Assembly (NCBI GenBank): GCA_903813345.2
Contig: CAIIXF020000003.1
Coordinates: forward strand, 14,958,931-15,022,930
From: Owenia fusiformis
Lineage: Eukaryota; Annelida; Polychaeta; Sabellida; Oweniidae
Direction: 5' to 3'
DNA: 64,000 bases
Shown here: piece by piece, positions 12,901 to 23,502 of the stretch
Numbering within the stretch: the stretch's first letter is position 1
Layout of the letters: each line of letters opens with the position of its first letter
Notes under the pieces: generated by a model
Told to the model about the DNA's origin: nothing
The model's input: only the letters and a program-made list of their open reading frames with translations
Databases searched by the model: none
Made by a program: the position numbers and the translations under genes

Positions 12901-15900
12901 TGTTATATCGAAGTATTAAAAAACAAGTATATAAGTATTTAAATCCTTTAAAGTGTGCGCCAAAGTTTAAAACTGCGCAGGCGCACCGCTCTCGCTAAAC
13001 TATATAAAGAGATTACCGGGTACACGATTCAGAGGTAAGCCAGGAAGGCGAACGATCTTCGTCTCGTGATGATTTCCCATATAATAGTAACCAGGGAAGT
13101 TTCACCATTGAAATTGAAAATTACTATTAGATATACTTTGTAGATGTTATTTATGAAGCTATTTAGTGTTTGCATCAATCAAATGGCTCATTTTGAACAT
13201 ATAAAAAGTATTTGTGTTTTGTTTCCCAGGGAATTGGATTGTATGTAGTACACACATAAATAGTGTACATTATACAGTACTTGAATAGCCTGGTTTACAT
13301 AATATTGAAGGGCATGCTGATTACATGCACACGAGTACATGAATGAAGGCCTAATATTGATATACGTAGCTTGCATACCTAAATAAAAAATAAACTCTTC
13401 TAATCCCCTAATGTAAACACGGCGGTATACGTAGCCCGATTTATCGGGGACTTTAAAGTGACACACCTTTTTCTCTTCCTCCTTTTGTTTAAGTCTTTGT
13501 TTAACCATTTCTCGTATGATTTGATATCCAATCCCCTCAGTAGCTGAACTAGAACCTCCAGACACATCTAAGTAAAGCAAAATACTACGAATAAATGTTT
13601 TACAAAGATGAATAATTGTAATTGAAAAATGTTATTTAGTCGTATGAATATTACATATTACTACGTGCAAGTAAGTAGTACAAACGAGAGCGACGGGATA
13701 AGTTGTTTTACACGTTTTTTAAATGCTGTTGTGCTCTTTTGACGTTGTGTGGTTAATCCCAATAAGCTTTAAGCAATAGGTTTTTTTTATCTATATTGGT
13801 GTTTTTGACTCCAGATTGTACATTATGGCGTTTGATTTGCGGATATATATTGACCCTTTGTTACGTTTTTGGACTTACGAGACTGGATTGTGTCTGTCCT
13901 ACCTCAACTTGTATGAATACTAGATAAGTATCTACAACTACGTTTGATGTTATGAGTATTAGTTATCAGTTTAGATTTAACTTGACATTGTAATGATTTC
14001 AGTATGAATGAAATGTCCCTTGGTACTATGTTCCCGTATTGTGATAATGGTACTAGGGGGAGGGGGTATAAGACATTGCTTCTTTTTACGTCAGATCATG
14101 GTTTTGGATAGTCGGGTGTGTTTCCTTATGATTTTACTTATAGAGTACTCTTGTTCTGTCATTTAACAGTTTTCAGACCTTTCCCTTTGGCACTTGTGCT
14201 TGCATGTTGATAATTTGTTTGTCTATTAGTATAGGATGACCATGTGGTGTCCATTTTAAAACCCAAATGGAGACACACTGCAAATACAAGTCGCCTTCGT
14301 TGGTATAAAACTCACTGAATTTATGATCCTCATGAAGCCCTATCCCTTCACAGACGCTGCATAGATCATAGTTCTCACACTCAGCGCATTTGTAGCGTTT
14401 ACCATATACATCATGCAGACAACCATCGCAGGTCACACCGGGATGCTTCTGAAGACTTTTTTCATTGTCTGTTTGGTGGAAAAATAAAGGTTTTAGACAA
14501 AGCATTTCTAAATGAATCAATACTACAGCATGTATCCTTTCATCAAGGGATATACTGATCTTACCTGGTCTTGAAATAAACCTTTGCGGCTCGCTAACAG
14601 TTATGAATGTATGTTGCTTGTGGATACCCTTTGCTGCACATATTTCGCAAAGGCTGTAGTCATCACACGTTGCGCATTTATTTAGATCACCGACAATTGG
14701 CCCCTCACACTCATTGCATCGCATTCCATAATGAAGTGCCCCTTTGAAGAAAAAAAGAACAATTGCAAGTGACAGTTTCGAGAACTTAATTTTGGTATAT
14801 ATCTAATCTATCCCCGATTCAATAGTGTTATAACCATCAACACTCCTGTAAAAACTGGGCTCTATCAGTCGTCTCTAGCATTCACATTAGCTATAGTAAT
14901 GTGTATGTCACGTTTTTTTCTTTAAATGACATACATTTCCAAATTCTCTTTTAATATGATTGCTTGTTAAAAGCCAAGCAGTAATCAAAAATACACATAA
15001 GTATAAGTACATTATGTTAAGAAAAAGTAAGCAATCAAACTGATGTATTGAATTCAGATACAGATAGTGAATGATAGAATGAACGTAATATGGAAGGGAT
15101 GATTTGTACACCTTTTCCAAAACAAAGTATATATTTACACATATCTACATCTACTAAGAATAAGATTTGATGTAAATGAAAGTGAGCCTTCAAATTTAAT
15201 TAACTCAAATTCAAATTTACCATCTTTTGTCCATTGTTTTGTGTCAACTATTTTCCAAAATTTACACCTATCGTTATACTGCTTTCCTTGTGCTCGGCAA
15301 GAGGCACACCAGCTACAATCCCTGTGTTTGTAACACAAGTATCTTATGCCCTTTATTGGAGACTGTTTACATCCACTACACTTCGTGTGTCTGTGTGTAA
15401 CCGCAGGGACGACAGCCAGAGAGGGTTCGGCAGCTTCTCCTGAAAATATCCCCTCGTTAAAATATATGCAATTCGTTGCATGGGGGGGGGGCTCGGTTCT
15501 TATGAAATCATGCAGTGATTTTGGCAAATCCTGGCTACAGGCCAACTCACATAGAATATGACCATGTAAACACTTGAAAAGGAAAGATTAGTAATTGCAT
15601 TATCGAGATATCTTCTAAAAATAAAAGCAACAAAAAGGAAAACCCAAAAAACGAATCAAAGAAACACCTGATGAACTGAAAGAAGCGTACCCGATGGTGA
15701 TTTTCTTGGTGGTAGAGGCGGTGCTGGTGTTGAAGACTTCTTTGGTTGTGGTGGTAGAAGAGCTGAAGGCGGGATGTCCTTCTTTACAGAGGCTAACAAA
15801 ACATGATAATACTATTATGCACTTGTACCTTTTATCACTGGCTGCACCATGCCCCCTGGATCCGTCAGTGGGTAACGTCACAAAACTTAAATTAATTGTA

Positions 15901-18900
15901 ATTAAAAGTAATTGATAGATCGATTCAATATCCAATTTTACCCTTTAACAAAGGAAGTTTGCAGATTACTTGTTTATTTCTCTTATGGTTTTGTGTGATC
16001 GTTTAAATGTGCTTGGAGTAACTTTATAACTAACTTTCGGTTACTGTTTTGTAATATATCATTCTAATCTTATATTTAAGAACTCATTACCATGCAGCCG
16101 ATCCATGTGTTTCTTCACTTCATTAGTAGATATCCTATCTTCAGCACGAGCGCCGACCATTGCATGAATTATTCGTTTTATATCTTTGATAATGTCAGGA
16201 TCACTACTCACTATCGGCGATATCTTCACATTTGATCCAGCTTGAGCTAGAATCATTCCCATCGGCATGGGCATCGACATTGGACCAGCTAAAATTTAAT
16301 CGTGGGAATCGAAAAATATTACTTTCATTGAAAAAAATCAACATTTGAAACAAAGGTTTCGATTGTCGAGCTGGGGTCGTAATCCTCGCCGACGGATTGA
16401 AAGATATATTTTACCAATATTAGAATTTATTTGGAGGAAGACATATTTTTCATTAAAAATCTCCCTAATACTTCTCTAACAGATCAATGAGCGTACCCGC
16501 CATCGGAATTATGTCTCCCTTGTTCTTTTCAGAATCTAGCATTCCACTATAGATCAAACCAAGGGAAAATACATCAACACTTGAAGTATATTTCTCTTGT
16601 TTGAAGATTTCTGGCGCCATGAAGCAAGGTGTCCCCAAAGACGTGCTCATCATATATGTCTGCATGGAGTTGTCTTTACCCTCAGCTAGTTTTGATATCC
16701 CAAAATCTGTCAACTTATAACAATTAAAATATTTTAATTTCACAGTAAAGATGTTAATACAGACATTAAGTATACTACTACTAATGATAGTATTGCAATT
16801 AATAAAAAAAATATCGACTTACAAATAGAGAGACTGCTACCTATAATTACTATTATTGATCTCTGCTAAAATGGACTTTACTCGGCACTTGATCAACTTC
16901 GAGTGTAAAGCCCCAGTCACGCTTGCCATGGCGACCGAGCGGTCTACCATTAACATGTTTACGGTCGCCTTAGAATTTTTGCGGTCGCATACCTTTTTGC
17001 AGTCATATTTCCTTTGGAAGCCGCACGGTGAAATTTGAATTCCTGTTGATATAAAAACCACGGTTGCCGTACGGCCTTTTAACACGGGGTACCATCGAAT
17101 AATTTTGGCAACGTACCGGAGAACGACATTTTACTAAGAAATGGCAATCATTTAGCACAATATATTTTTTAACTAGAGTTCTATTTTGATTTTGACAAAA
17201 GTAAGTATTCCATGCAATAACTATTTCATTCATGAGTTTGTAGGAATTCTGTTGGAACCCAGTTTTGATCAAGTACGAAGTTATTGAAATCGGCGCAGAC
17301 GGACTTTACTCCGAAAGATGGTTTTTCGATTATAACTTTTCACAACATTTAAGTATAGACTTTTGAAAAAAGTACAGAATAGTCCTTATACTTTTGAATA
17401 ATTCTGTTATTTCTGATTGACATCTAAATTTCCCAATAACGTATTAGCACAGAGCTTGGCATATGATATATTCTCCAAATGAAACAAAGCAGTTCTAATA
17501 CAATGATTTATATTGACTGTTGTACATGCATTCTTTGAAACATCACTCTCTCAATAATGTTTTCAGACTTATTATAAACTTTATTCTAAGACAATTTCAA
17601 TTAACTTTATTTTACAAAACTCCCCTTGTTTCTTGAAATGGACTGATCCAGTTGACTCGCCTGGAGCCGCCATATTGTTTTTATACGGGAAGCTTATCGG
17701 AACCCTTTAAGAGATTGTATTGTGTAAGATAGAGGACATACTTGTCCTTATAATATAGAATTATTTACTTTGAGATCGAAAATTCCATGAATGTTTTTCG
17801 AAAATTCAGAAAGTTATTCCATTATTGGAGGGTTCCAGTTTTGAGTAACCCTGTATGATTAGCCGTTCATTTTTGATTAGCTTCTAAGAACTGAAACTTA
17901 GGTAAGGTTGTAAATATCTGGAGTCAACAGGTCTCAAGTAGGTTGGATACGTTCATATAGGCACATAAACAACCAAGCACAATGTTTTCAACGACAAACT
18001 GCGTTTCGTTTCTTCTAAATTGACCAGGCTTTAAGTCCTCGTTGGAAGGGAATCGTGTCCCAAATTAAAGTACCCCTCCTGGTTGGGTTCATACACGGAA
18101 CTAAATTACTATACTGTACAATCAGGTCTAGAGGTCTAAAATTGTTACAAAACGAACCGTGTACAGGTATATATGTATAAACCCGTATATAGCTTTTACG
18201 GGGCATTGTATAGCTTTTGAGGCCCTGTATGGCTTTGAGGGGGGGGGGCTTGTGAAGATTTTTGGGGCTACTAGGGAGCCTGTATAGCTTTTGGGATTAC
18301 TATAGGACACACCATTGTTCCGAATCCTAATCCGCTCCAGGTCGTCCAAATCCCAATCGTCCGAATTGCATTGGTTTGAATCCCAATCGTCCGATTCCCA
18401 TTGGTCTGAATCCCAATCGTCCCAATCCCAATCCGAATCAAAATGGTCCAAATCCCATTCATCCGAAACCTAATGATAAAAAAATACCAATTGTCGATAC
18501 AATACAAATATATGAGGTATTTGGATTTAAATATCATGATAGAAAGACTTCACATTTTAGCTCAAGGTATCTAAAACCTGCATTCAGTTCCGTTGACAAA
18601 ATCTTGGCGAATGACGTTTCTCTCTTTATGTGTAGGCTTAAGGCAAACACGAAAATGAGGCTTTGGACGTTGGATAATAACGCATCTTATTTTAAGATTC
18701 AAATTAATTGTGAACATTCTTTAAGAATAAGTTAAGTTACAAGTAGATGTGAGTCGCTTTTTTTTAACCCGAACTAGAAATAAAGCCCGACGTTTACTTA
18801 ATGTGGCAGCAAAAAATACAAAGTGTTTAATTTAATATTTCAAATAAACATGTATTGTTGTATTTTATTTCATTCAATAGTCAGACATCAAATTGATGCA

Positions 18901-19712
18901 TGTTTCACACATTGTTCACACATTTTTCTTGCATCTTGATTAATAAAATTAAGCGTTACTATGCGGGATTCGGACGATTTGGAGTCGGACCATTTGGATT
19001 CAGACCAATGGGATTCGGACCATTAGGATTCGGACCAATGAGGCAACCCCCTTACTTAGCTAATTGGGACTTGTTGGCTTTGGGGAAAAGGGCTATATAC
19101 AAAAGGGTATACATGGCCTCAAAAAAGCTATATAGGGGCCACTAGTGGCCACTAGTGTATACTTGGACCACAAATAGCCCAAAGAAGCTACAAGGTTCCT
19201 CTTGTATCCCCGAAAAGCTATATAAGGCTAAAAATAAGCAGCCAGGGGCCTGTTATTCCCAAAAAGCTATGCAATGGGACCTAGCGGCCCCCATAATCTA
19301 ATATACATTATCCCCAAATCTTTATATACTAAATAGTGTACAAAATTCCGAGTATCGGGTAAAATAGTAAATCTTTGACTAAAGGCGTGGATAACTTTGA
19401 ATTTTCCATTGTAGTTTGGTTAACTAACTGTATGTTTGAATGTAAAAATTCAAGGTAATTTCTGATGCATCAGATCTTGAAGAGCTTGACTGGAGCACTG
19501 GTTTGCGTTTTGTTACATCTTACACTAATTGTAATGAGTTTTGTGTCACGTCTGAACGTTTCTGTATATCATTACTTTGATGAGAATTCTTGTCAAACAA
19601 TAAAATGGTGGTACCTGTACACGGTGCCAAATGCCCCTTGTCCAAGTTTGGCAAGTAAATCAACTGTGCAGTTCGAACTGATCCGTATACGATCTTCTGT
19701 ACTTACAGCCAT
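6813..19712 (-). CDS. Gene A: STK35/PDIK1L-like kinase with ZZ fingers, MIB-type REP repeats and CaaX box; kinase exon missing
   Basis: Deduced coding exons, 5' to 3': 19615-19712, 16497-16713, 16091-16288, 15691-15792, 15221-15439, 14565-14741, 14277-14468, 13467-13567, 11479-11580, 11187-11282, 10941-11014, 10594-10750, 10387-10463, 9536-9683, 9068-9182, 8754-8787 and 6813-6936 (stop TAA at 6815-6813). Domains in order: glycine loop [10 protein letters not shown], then from DFG through the kinase C-lobe, a proline-rich linker, three ZZ zinc fingers, an acidic helical region, three MIB-type SH3 repeats, and a charged tail ending CIIS. Twelve exons match gene B in length and phase or nearly so. 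The 370-bp exon encoding the VAVK lysine, helix C and HRD loop in gene B was not found between 16713 and 19615. Joining 19615 to 16713 gives AG+TTGA, an immediate TGA. So gene A is either a pseudogene, uses a downstream start, or has an unrecognised exon. Confidence 0.75.
7040..7211. repeat. Short MITE, about 172 bp, in gene A's last intron
   Basis: The ends read CCGGTGTGAAAG and CTTTTTCACCGG (inverted). The body (ATGGTCCCCCGGGGATTATGGTCC, then TAGGTCACCATA and GAGAGTAGGACC) recurs at about 58366-58535 beside the AO/XDH stop codon. Confidence 0.65.
7270..7600. repeat. Dispersed repeat, partner at 44640-44900
   Basis: TTTCTATGAGAACT, TTTCTCGCTT, TCAACCAATTTTCT, GCGACCTCTAAAA and AAAAAGTTCT occur in the same order in both places, with substitutions and small gaps. 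Both copies lie in introns, one of gene A and one of gene B, but at different positions in the two genes. Confidence 0.6.
7707..8664. mobile_element. Foldback element with nested hairpins (GGATATA/TATATCC)
   Basis: The left end AAGGGTTATGTACTGGGAGGTTTTGGATA is the inverse of the right end, which reads TATCCAAAACCTCCCAGTGCATAACCCC. Inside are a second inverted pair (CCAAGTAGAGTTTT at about 7854 and AAAACTCTACTTGG at about 8139) and a near-perfect palindrome at about 8520-8640 centred on the GGTCCCTTCGGTCCC region. A T-rich tract at 7870-8025 lies in the middle. The reading frames on both strands across 8452-8716 arise from the palindrome. Confidence 0.7.
7870..8025. repeat. T-rich low-complexity tract
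   Basis: About 155 bp of almost pure T on the plus strand, broken by short ATATAT, CACA and GAATT words. It looks like a degraded poly-A/poly-T microsatellite inside the foldback element. Confidence 0.85.
8754..11282 (-). CDS. Gene A REP region: three Mind-bomb-type SH3 repeats
   Basis: Exons 11187-11282, 10941-11014, 10594-10750, 10387-10463, 9536-9683, 9068-9182 and 8754-8787. Each repeat has the MIB/SH3_15 pattern of a D-V opening strand, an L-Q-x-GHGGW-like loop, GxxGxV, then a W-x-NP ending. The matching words are [26 protein letters not shown] and [15 protein letters not shown]; the first two repeats close with KWSVNPALL and KWCINPDLL, and the third with EWVLNKKAV. In MIB1 this module binds the cytoplasmic tail of Notch ligands. 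Here there are no ankyrin repeats or RING finger afterwards. Exon phases match gene B throughout. Confidence 0.88.
11479..11580 (-). CDS. Gene A acidic spacer exon
   Basis: Thirty-four codons in phase 0: PAAESESG, a run of seven Asp, [12 protein letters not shown], then SDDDSDD. The poly-Asp comes from a GAT/GAC microsatellite-like tract. Gene B has the equivalent exon at 39845-39955 with eight Asp and LHLAALLAKI. The short hydrophobic helix between two acidic runs is shared. Confidence 0.8.
13467..13567 (-). CDS. Gene A helical linker exon
   Basis: The exon encodes [28 protein letters not shown] followed by a Glu/Lys-rich run EEEKK, best read as an amphipathic helix or short coiled coil. 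Gene B has the same exon (40277-40386), with EGLGYQIIRAMVKQKLKQQEAEEK. The strong conservation of GYQIIRxMVKQ suggests a real structural element. The donor GTGTGTC is shared with gene B (GTGTGA). Confidence 0.8.
14277..15439 (-). CDS. Gene A ZZ zinc-finger cassette: three exons, all phase 1-1
   Basis: Exons 15221-15439, 14565-14741 and 14277-14468 each begin after one base of a codon and end with one base of a codon, so the block can be inserted or skipped without a frameshift. ZZ1 (KCSGC, then [15 protein letters not shown]) is a variant: the second zinc pair reads C-x2-H and the final His pair is missing. ZZ2 (RCNEC, KCATC, LCEIC, HKQH) and ZZ3 (TCDGC, KCAEC, LCSVC, HEDH) keep all eight ligands. 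ZZ domains bind zinc and usually mediate protein contacts; MIB proteins also carry one. The last exon's donor is my choice of a phase-1 GTGTCT at 14276-14271. Without splicing, the frame runs on to a TGA at 14173, giving an alternative end. Confidence 0.78.
15691..15792 (-). CDS. Gene A proline-rich linker exon
   Basis: The exon has phase 1 at both ends and encodes about 34 residues rich in Pro, Ser and Lys ([20 protein letters not shown]). It begins ASVKKDIP, matching gene B ASVEKGIP. The PPLPPRK stretch has the shape of an SH3-binding motif, although binding is inference. In gene B this exon joins directly to the helix exon; in gene A three ZZ exons intervene. Confidence 0.8.
16091..16713 (-). 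CDS. Gene A kinase C-lobe exons (16497-16713 and 16091-16288)
   Basis: The first exon opens directly with LTDFGISKL, the Mg-binding DFG, then GTPCFMAPE (activation segment end, APE present) and [12 protein letters not shown], whose Asp is the conserved helix-F residue. The second exon continues with [22 protein letters not shown], the helix H/I region with the conserved Arg. Lengths and phases equal gene B (217 bp; 198 against 201 bp). The sequence style (GTx[14 protein letters not shown]) suits the STK35/PDIK1L kinases. The HRD loop that must precede DFG is not in this gene. Confidence 0.88.
18165..19285. mobile_element. Inverted-repeat element with ATTCGGAC-type minisatellite arms
   Basis: The left part (18165-18480) has TATAGCTTTT words followed by repeated CCAATCGTCC, CCCATTGGTCTGAATC and related units. 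The right part (18960-19285) has the inverse: GGATTCGGACCATTTGG-type units followed by AAAAGCTATA words. Between them is about 480 bp of unrelated AT-rich sequence. Units of about 12-15 bp are degenerate. The element sits exactly in the interval where gene A's second kinase exon should lie. Confidence 0.7.
19615..19712 (-). CDS. Gene A exon 1: start codon and glycine-rich loop
   Basis: ATG at 19712-19710 is preceded by an in-frame TGA 18 bases upstream, which supports this start. The exon encodes 32 residues ending [10 protein letters not shown], the kinase ATP-loop signature GxGxFGxV, and two bases of the next codon before a GTACCA donor. Gene B has the same exon shape (32 against 36 codons, same final phase). 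The residues [13 protein letters not shown] align with gene B NCTVDLFTKLGQG. Confidence 0.85.
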
Positions 19713-21471
19713 CTTTGCAATAACCGTTCCTCATTCGGATGATATGAACTGCAGTTCACGCATCACCAATGGCTGCCGGATGTAAACATTCGTCAAATTC
19801 GATAAAATGAATGAGTACTACCTAGCTACATCTAGTGTAATATGTGTATTAATTGGCGTGTGCAACCGACCGCGGTGTATACTTTGTCTCTTTGCCAACA
19901 TATTAATCAGACGGGTGGGAGTGCATAATTTACATGCGTAAGCCATAAATATAGAAGACTTACGCATGTGTTTCCATTGAGATAAAAACTACCACATAAT
20001 AAGTATGGGAAATTGGACTAGCTTAAGGTAAAGACACATTGTTACCGCGGTTAAATCGATATAAAAATTGAACAGAAAATACAATTTAATATAAGTATGT
20101 CTTAACTATTCTACTTCAGGAGATAAAAGTGTTCCAACATCGCACAGTGTGTGGGCTCAAACTCTCACCTGTTATCGAGTAAAATATCTTCCCCCCTATT
20201 CGTATTTATCAAAACTTACTTCTACGACGCTCGGTACTTGAAGGTAAAATCCATTACCTTCGTTTTCAAAATGGTGGAACATAAATGTCGATTTTGATAT
20301 TTCTAGGTGTAGTTTTCAGCGAATCTAGCCATTTTGCCCTAGATATTCTGTTTTAATTTCCGATGACACCGAGCTTATTTGTCTTATTAAGTATTTATGA
20401 GATTGCAGAGTTTTGTATTAATCAAGATCGACATTTAACATCCGCCATTTTGACACTACTGTTACAACCTTCTCCTTATACCGACCACTGAGGGTGATAA
20501 AAGCTGTTTTTCTATTGAACTACTCAAGAGAATATATCGAACGGTTGATCATCTCGTTATCTCGCTATGCCTGTGCTGCGCAATCATATCACGATGTTAA
20601 CACTTACTGAGCATTATATAAACAGTTCTGAGAATTATTAGGTTTTTAAAAAACATCTGACGTAATCAAAAGCCCTGTATGTATTTGGCTAAAGTTTATT
20701 GAAACTTGAACATGATTTGAAAAAGTTTAATCACTTTTGTATATCGGAAGGGTATCTTCCCGTTTAAAGGTTCAAACATACATTGTATATTAATTCGTTA
20801 GTCATAGGTTAATAAACATCATCACCACACCTTGCGAGGCCTGCTCTAGGGGTATAAGTTCTCGTTTGAAAGGCTTATATTTTACTACATTGACTCAGGA
20901 ATAGTGGCGGGTCATAGGTGTTATTAAAAAGTGTAGCATAGAAAATTGAAACAAAAGTTGTTGTTTTTTACATTTTTAAACAAGCGCGTTTCGTAAGATA
21001 CGTGTATTTGGAGCTAAAACATGCATGACATACATCGGGGATTTTTAGAAAATAAACGTGTCGAGCAAGGGTATGACATGTATGAGCCAAGAATATTTTA
21101 AAATTGAAACAATTTATTTGCAATTCCTACTAAGTCCACTCGCTAGATCTGATTCTCCCATTAAATCGTTTAACGCAACAGTGTCTTTTCGTTTTTCAAA
21201 CAAACATGTGATTTGTAGCACAGTATAAAAATCAAACAAGATATTATCAATAGATCAATTTCGAAAGTTCAACTCAGTTCTGGTCTAAACTTAGAGAGCC
21301 AAAACGAGACAATCAATCTGCACATAATTCCTCGTTGAAAAGGGCTAGTACCCGATCGAACGTCAGTGATAATGATGATATATTCTTAGATAAGCGGTGA
21401 TAAAGTTCGAAAACTTTTTGATATGGCCTTCATTGTAATTTAACACGCATAATTCACTGTTGGTCTACTTA

Positions 21472-22224
21472 CAGGGCGTCCGGAAAGTAAAGATATAAAG
21501 GTTCTTATATGAGTAGCTGTGCAAGATCGTCCATTCTTGATGAGCTTTGATAATTCTTCTTTATCGAGTCGAAGACGAGATAAAGGAACATTATCAAAGC
21601 GAGTCAAGAATGGACGATATTGCACAGGTACGAGTACAAGAAAGTTTTTCTCATATGACTCTGTATTATGCCATATTTTCACAATTTTATCATAAAATTG
21701 AGTGAAAAATAGCTTCAAATTAATTGATCTTTCAATTGTTATGACGTCATAAAAATATTGAAAAATACATAGATACACGTGGCAACAAAGCTCCATTGTT
21801 ATGACGTCACAACTTAGTTTTGTAGAATCAGCATGGATACTCATAGCAATGGTGTATGTCCGTTGCCATGTTGTTATGTTTATAGACCGGTGATGTCACA
21901 AGTAAATCTCATCTTGCACGTGTGGCTTTTTAGGATGAAAGATGGCAATATCTTGCATGGGGTAAAGATAGCTGTATCTTTGTTAGTCATATGAGAAACA
22001 CATCTCTTTAGTATAATGATATCAATGACCCATATAAAACTGTAACGTTGCTCCATATACCCATGACTCCTGTTACCATAACAACCATAAATTTTGAAAT
22101 TGTATGTCAGAAAGTTGCAGGACAAATTGTTATAATGTAATTCTACAATCTGTAGCAATTTCATATCACAACAGGTAAATCTTCTGAAATTTGAGTATTT
22201 GTATCTTTCTTTCCGGACACCCTG
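21472..22224. mobile_element. Tc1/mariner-type MITE with TA target-site duplication
   Basis: The left end CAGGGCGTCCGGAAAGTAAAGATA and the right end TATCTTTCTTTCCGGACACCCTG are inverted repeats of each other. Both are flanked by TA, the hallmark of IS630/Tc1/mariner insertion. The interior has a further palindrome (CGTCCATTCTTGA at 21529 and TCAAGAATGGACG at 21604). No transposase motif was seen, so it is non-autonomous. Confidence 0.8.
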
Positions 22225-22424
22225 TAAATCCACTTTAAAATTACACTTTATGCTATTAATTTATGATTATTATTATGCTATAAATTAACAATTATTATCT
22301 CGAAATAAACATAACAAATAATGTGGACCTCAGAGACTGTTGTGGTTGACTACAAACTATATATATGAGGGCAGATTTGTTTTAAAATAATATACGAGCG
22401 AGCAAACTTATCTATAGATTCAAA

Positions 22425-22487
22425 TATGTAGACTGAACCATCCAGTTCAAAACTAGATAGTTTTGAACTGGATAACAGTCTACATAT
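22425..22487. repeat. Perfect-looking hairpin
   Basis: ATTCAAATATGTAGACTG at the left is followed, after TCCAGTTCAAAACTA, by the inverse TAGTTTTGAACTGGA and CAGTCTACATATTTGAAT. The two arms total over 30 bp with only short unpaired gaps. Confidence 0.7.
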
Positions 22488-23305
22488 TTGAATGAAGTAT
22501 AAACACGTATCATATTAAACTATGCAATATGTTGACGTCAACTTCTGTTTCAATATTTGCCAAATAATCTTTTCAACCATTTATGACTGGTCCCAGGACT
22601 TATGACTCTATTTCCGTTATCCTACGCCATGTTTGGTGACGCAGCCTGGTTCCCTTGAGTGACATTAGAACAGCATCTTTTCCATTCAATCGAGGTTGGG
22701 CCATGCAGCCGAAGGTAAGCCATACAACCGAAGGTAAGCCATACAACCGAATTTTGCCGATTCAATCTGACGGAGAATGCCGAGCTTCTCATTTTGACCA
22801 ATTAGAGACGTCCTCTTCACATTCGTGGTACCCTCGGCCAACTTCGTTTGCAAAGGAAATCTTCGGCAATCTCCGGCTTTTCTTGAGGTATCTTCGGTTG
22901 CAAAAAGCCAAATGTCGACACCCCAGTGACATTTGGTTACAAACCTCGCTGCTTTTCTCTCTGTCTCTGCGCCTGTCTAACATATCAATGACATCTTTTT
23001 GATGGAGGTTGCGCCTATTAGACCATCGCCACTCAATCACTCATTTTTCACTGAATGTGTTCGAACAAATGACAGGTATTTGTATATGAATAATTACAGA
23101 TACACGCTAAGAGAGACTTACAGGTATTTCTATAAAACTTGCTATATTTATCACAAACTCACGAAGAAATTCTATCTGTCTATGGTAGAAAGCAACCTAC
23201 TTTTTCACCTATTGAAATACATGTAAAATTGACAAAGTTCAAATCATAATTTCTCAAATCCCAGCCCATCGAATCCTCGCGTCCATTCAGTTCATGTAGT
23301 CCTAT

Positions 23306-23502
23306 CAGGCCCGTAGCCAGAAGTTTTCAAGGGGGGGGGTCACTTTTCCCAAAAATTCTAGGGGGGGTCACTTTGGCATATTTGGCCAAAAATCACACAA
23401 AAATGGCCAGAATGGTGAAAAACTGCATGATTTTGAAATAAATTTTGGCCAGGGGGGGGGGGTTCGCCCGAACCACCCGAACTTCCCCTGGCTACGGGCC
23501 TG
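23306..23502. mobile_element. 197-bp MITE with CAGGCCCGTAGCCAG ends
   Basis: Terminal inverted repeats CAGGCCCGTAGCCAG and CTGGCTACGGGCCTG bracket G-rich runs and a TGGTGAAAAACTGCATGATTTTGA core. A copy with a damaged right end is at 55494-55685, and a right-end fragment at about 34395-34555. Confidence 0.8.

Noticed and set aside
16837-17272. Possible kinase exon in the frames between gene A exons 1 and 3.
   Set aside because: No VAVK, helix-C, hinge or HRD motif in any frame.
18128-18735. Repetitive frames rich in Asp/Trp (minus) and Pro/Asn (plus).
   Set aside because: They translate the degenerate minisatellite in the inverted-repeat element; no splice or homology support.
19465-19560. 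Minus-strand stretch reading [11 protein letters not shown] followed by APVKLFK, a little like HRDLK...PVLK of gene B exon 2.
   Set aside because: It is only about 33 codons between stops, has no GT donor at the expected end, lacks the N-lobe and lies in the wrong place directly after exon 1. Chance resemblance is likely.
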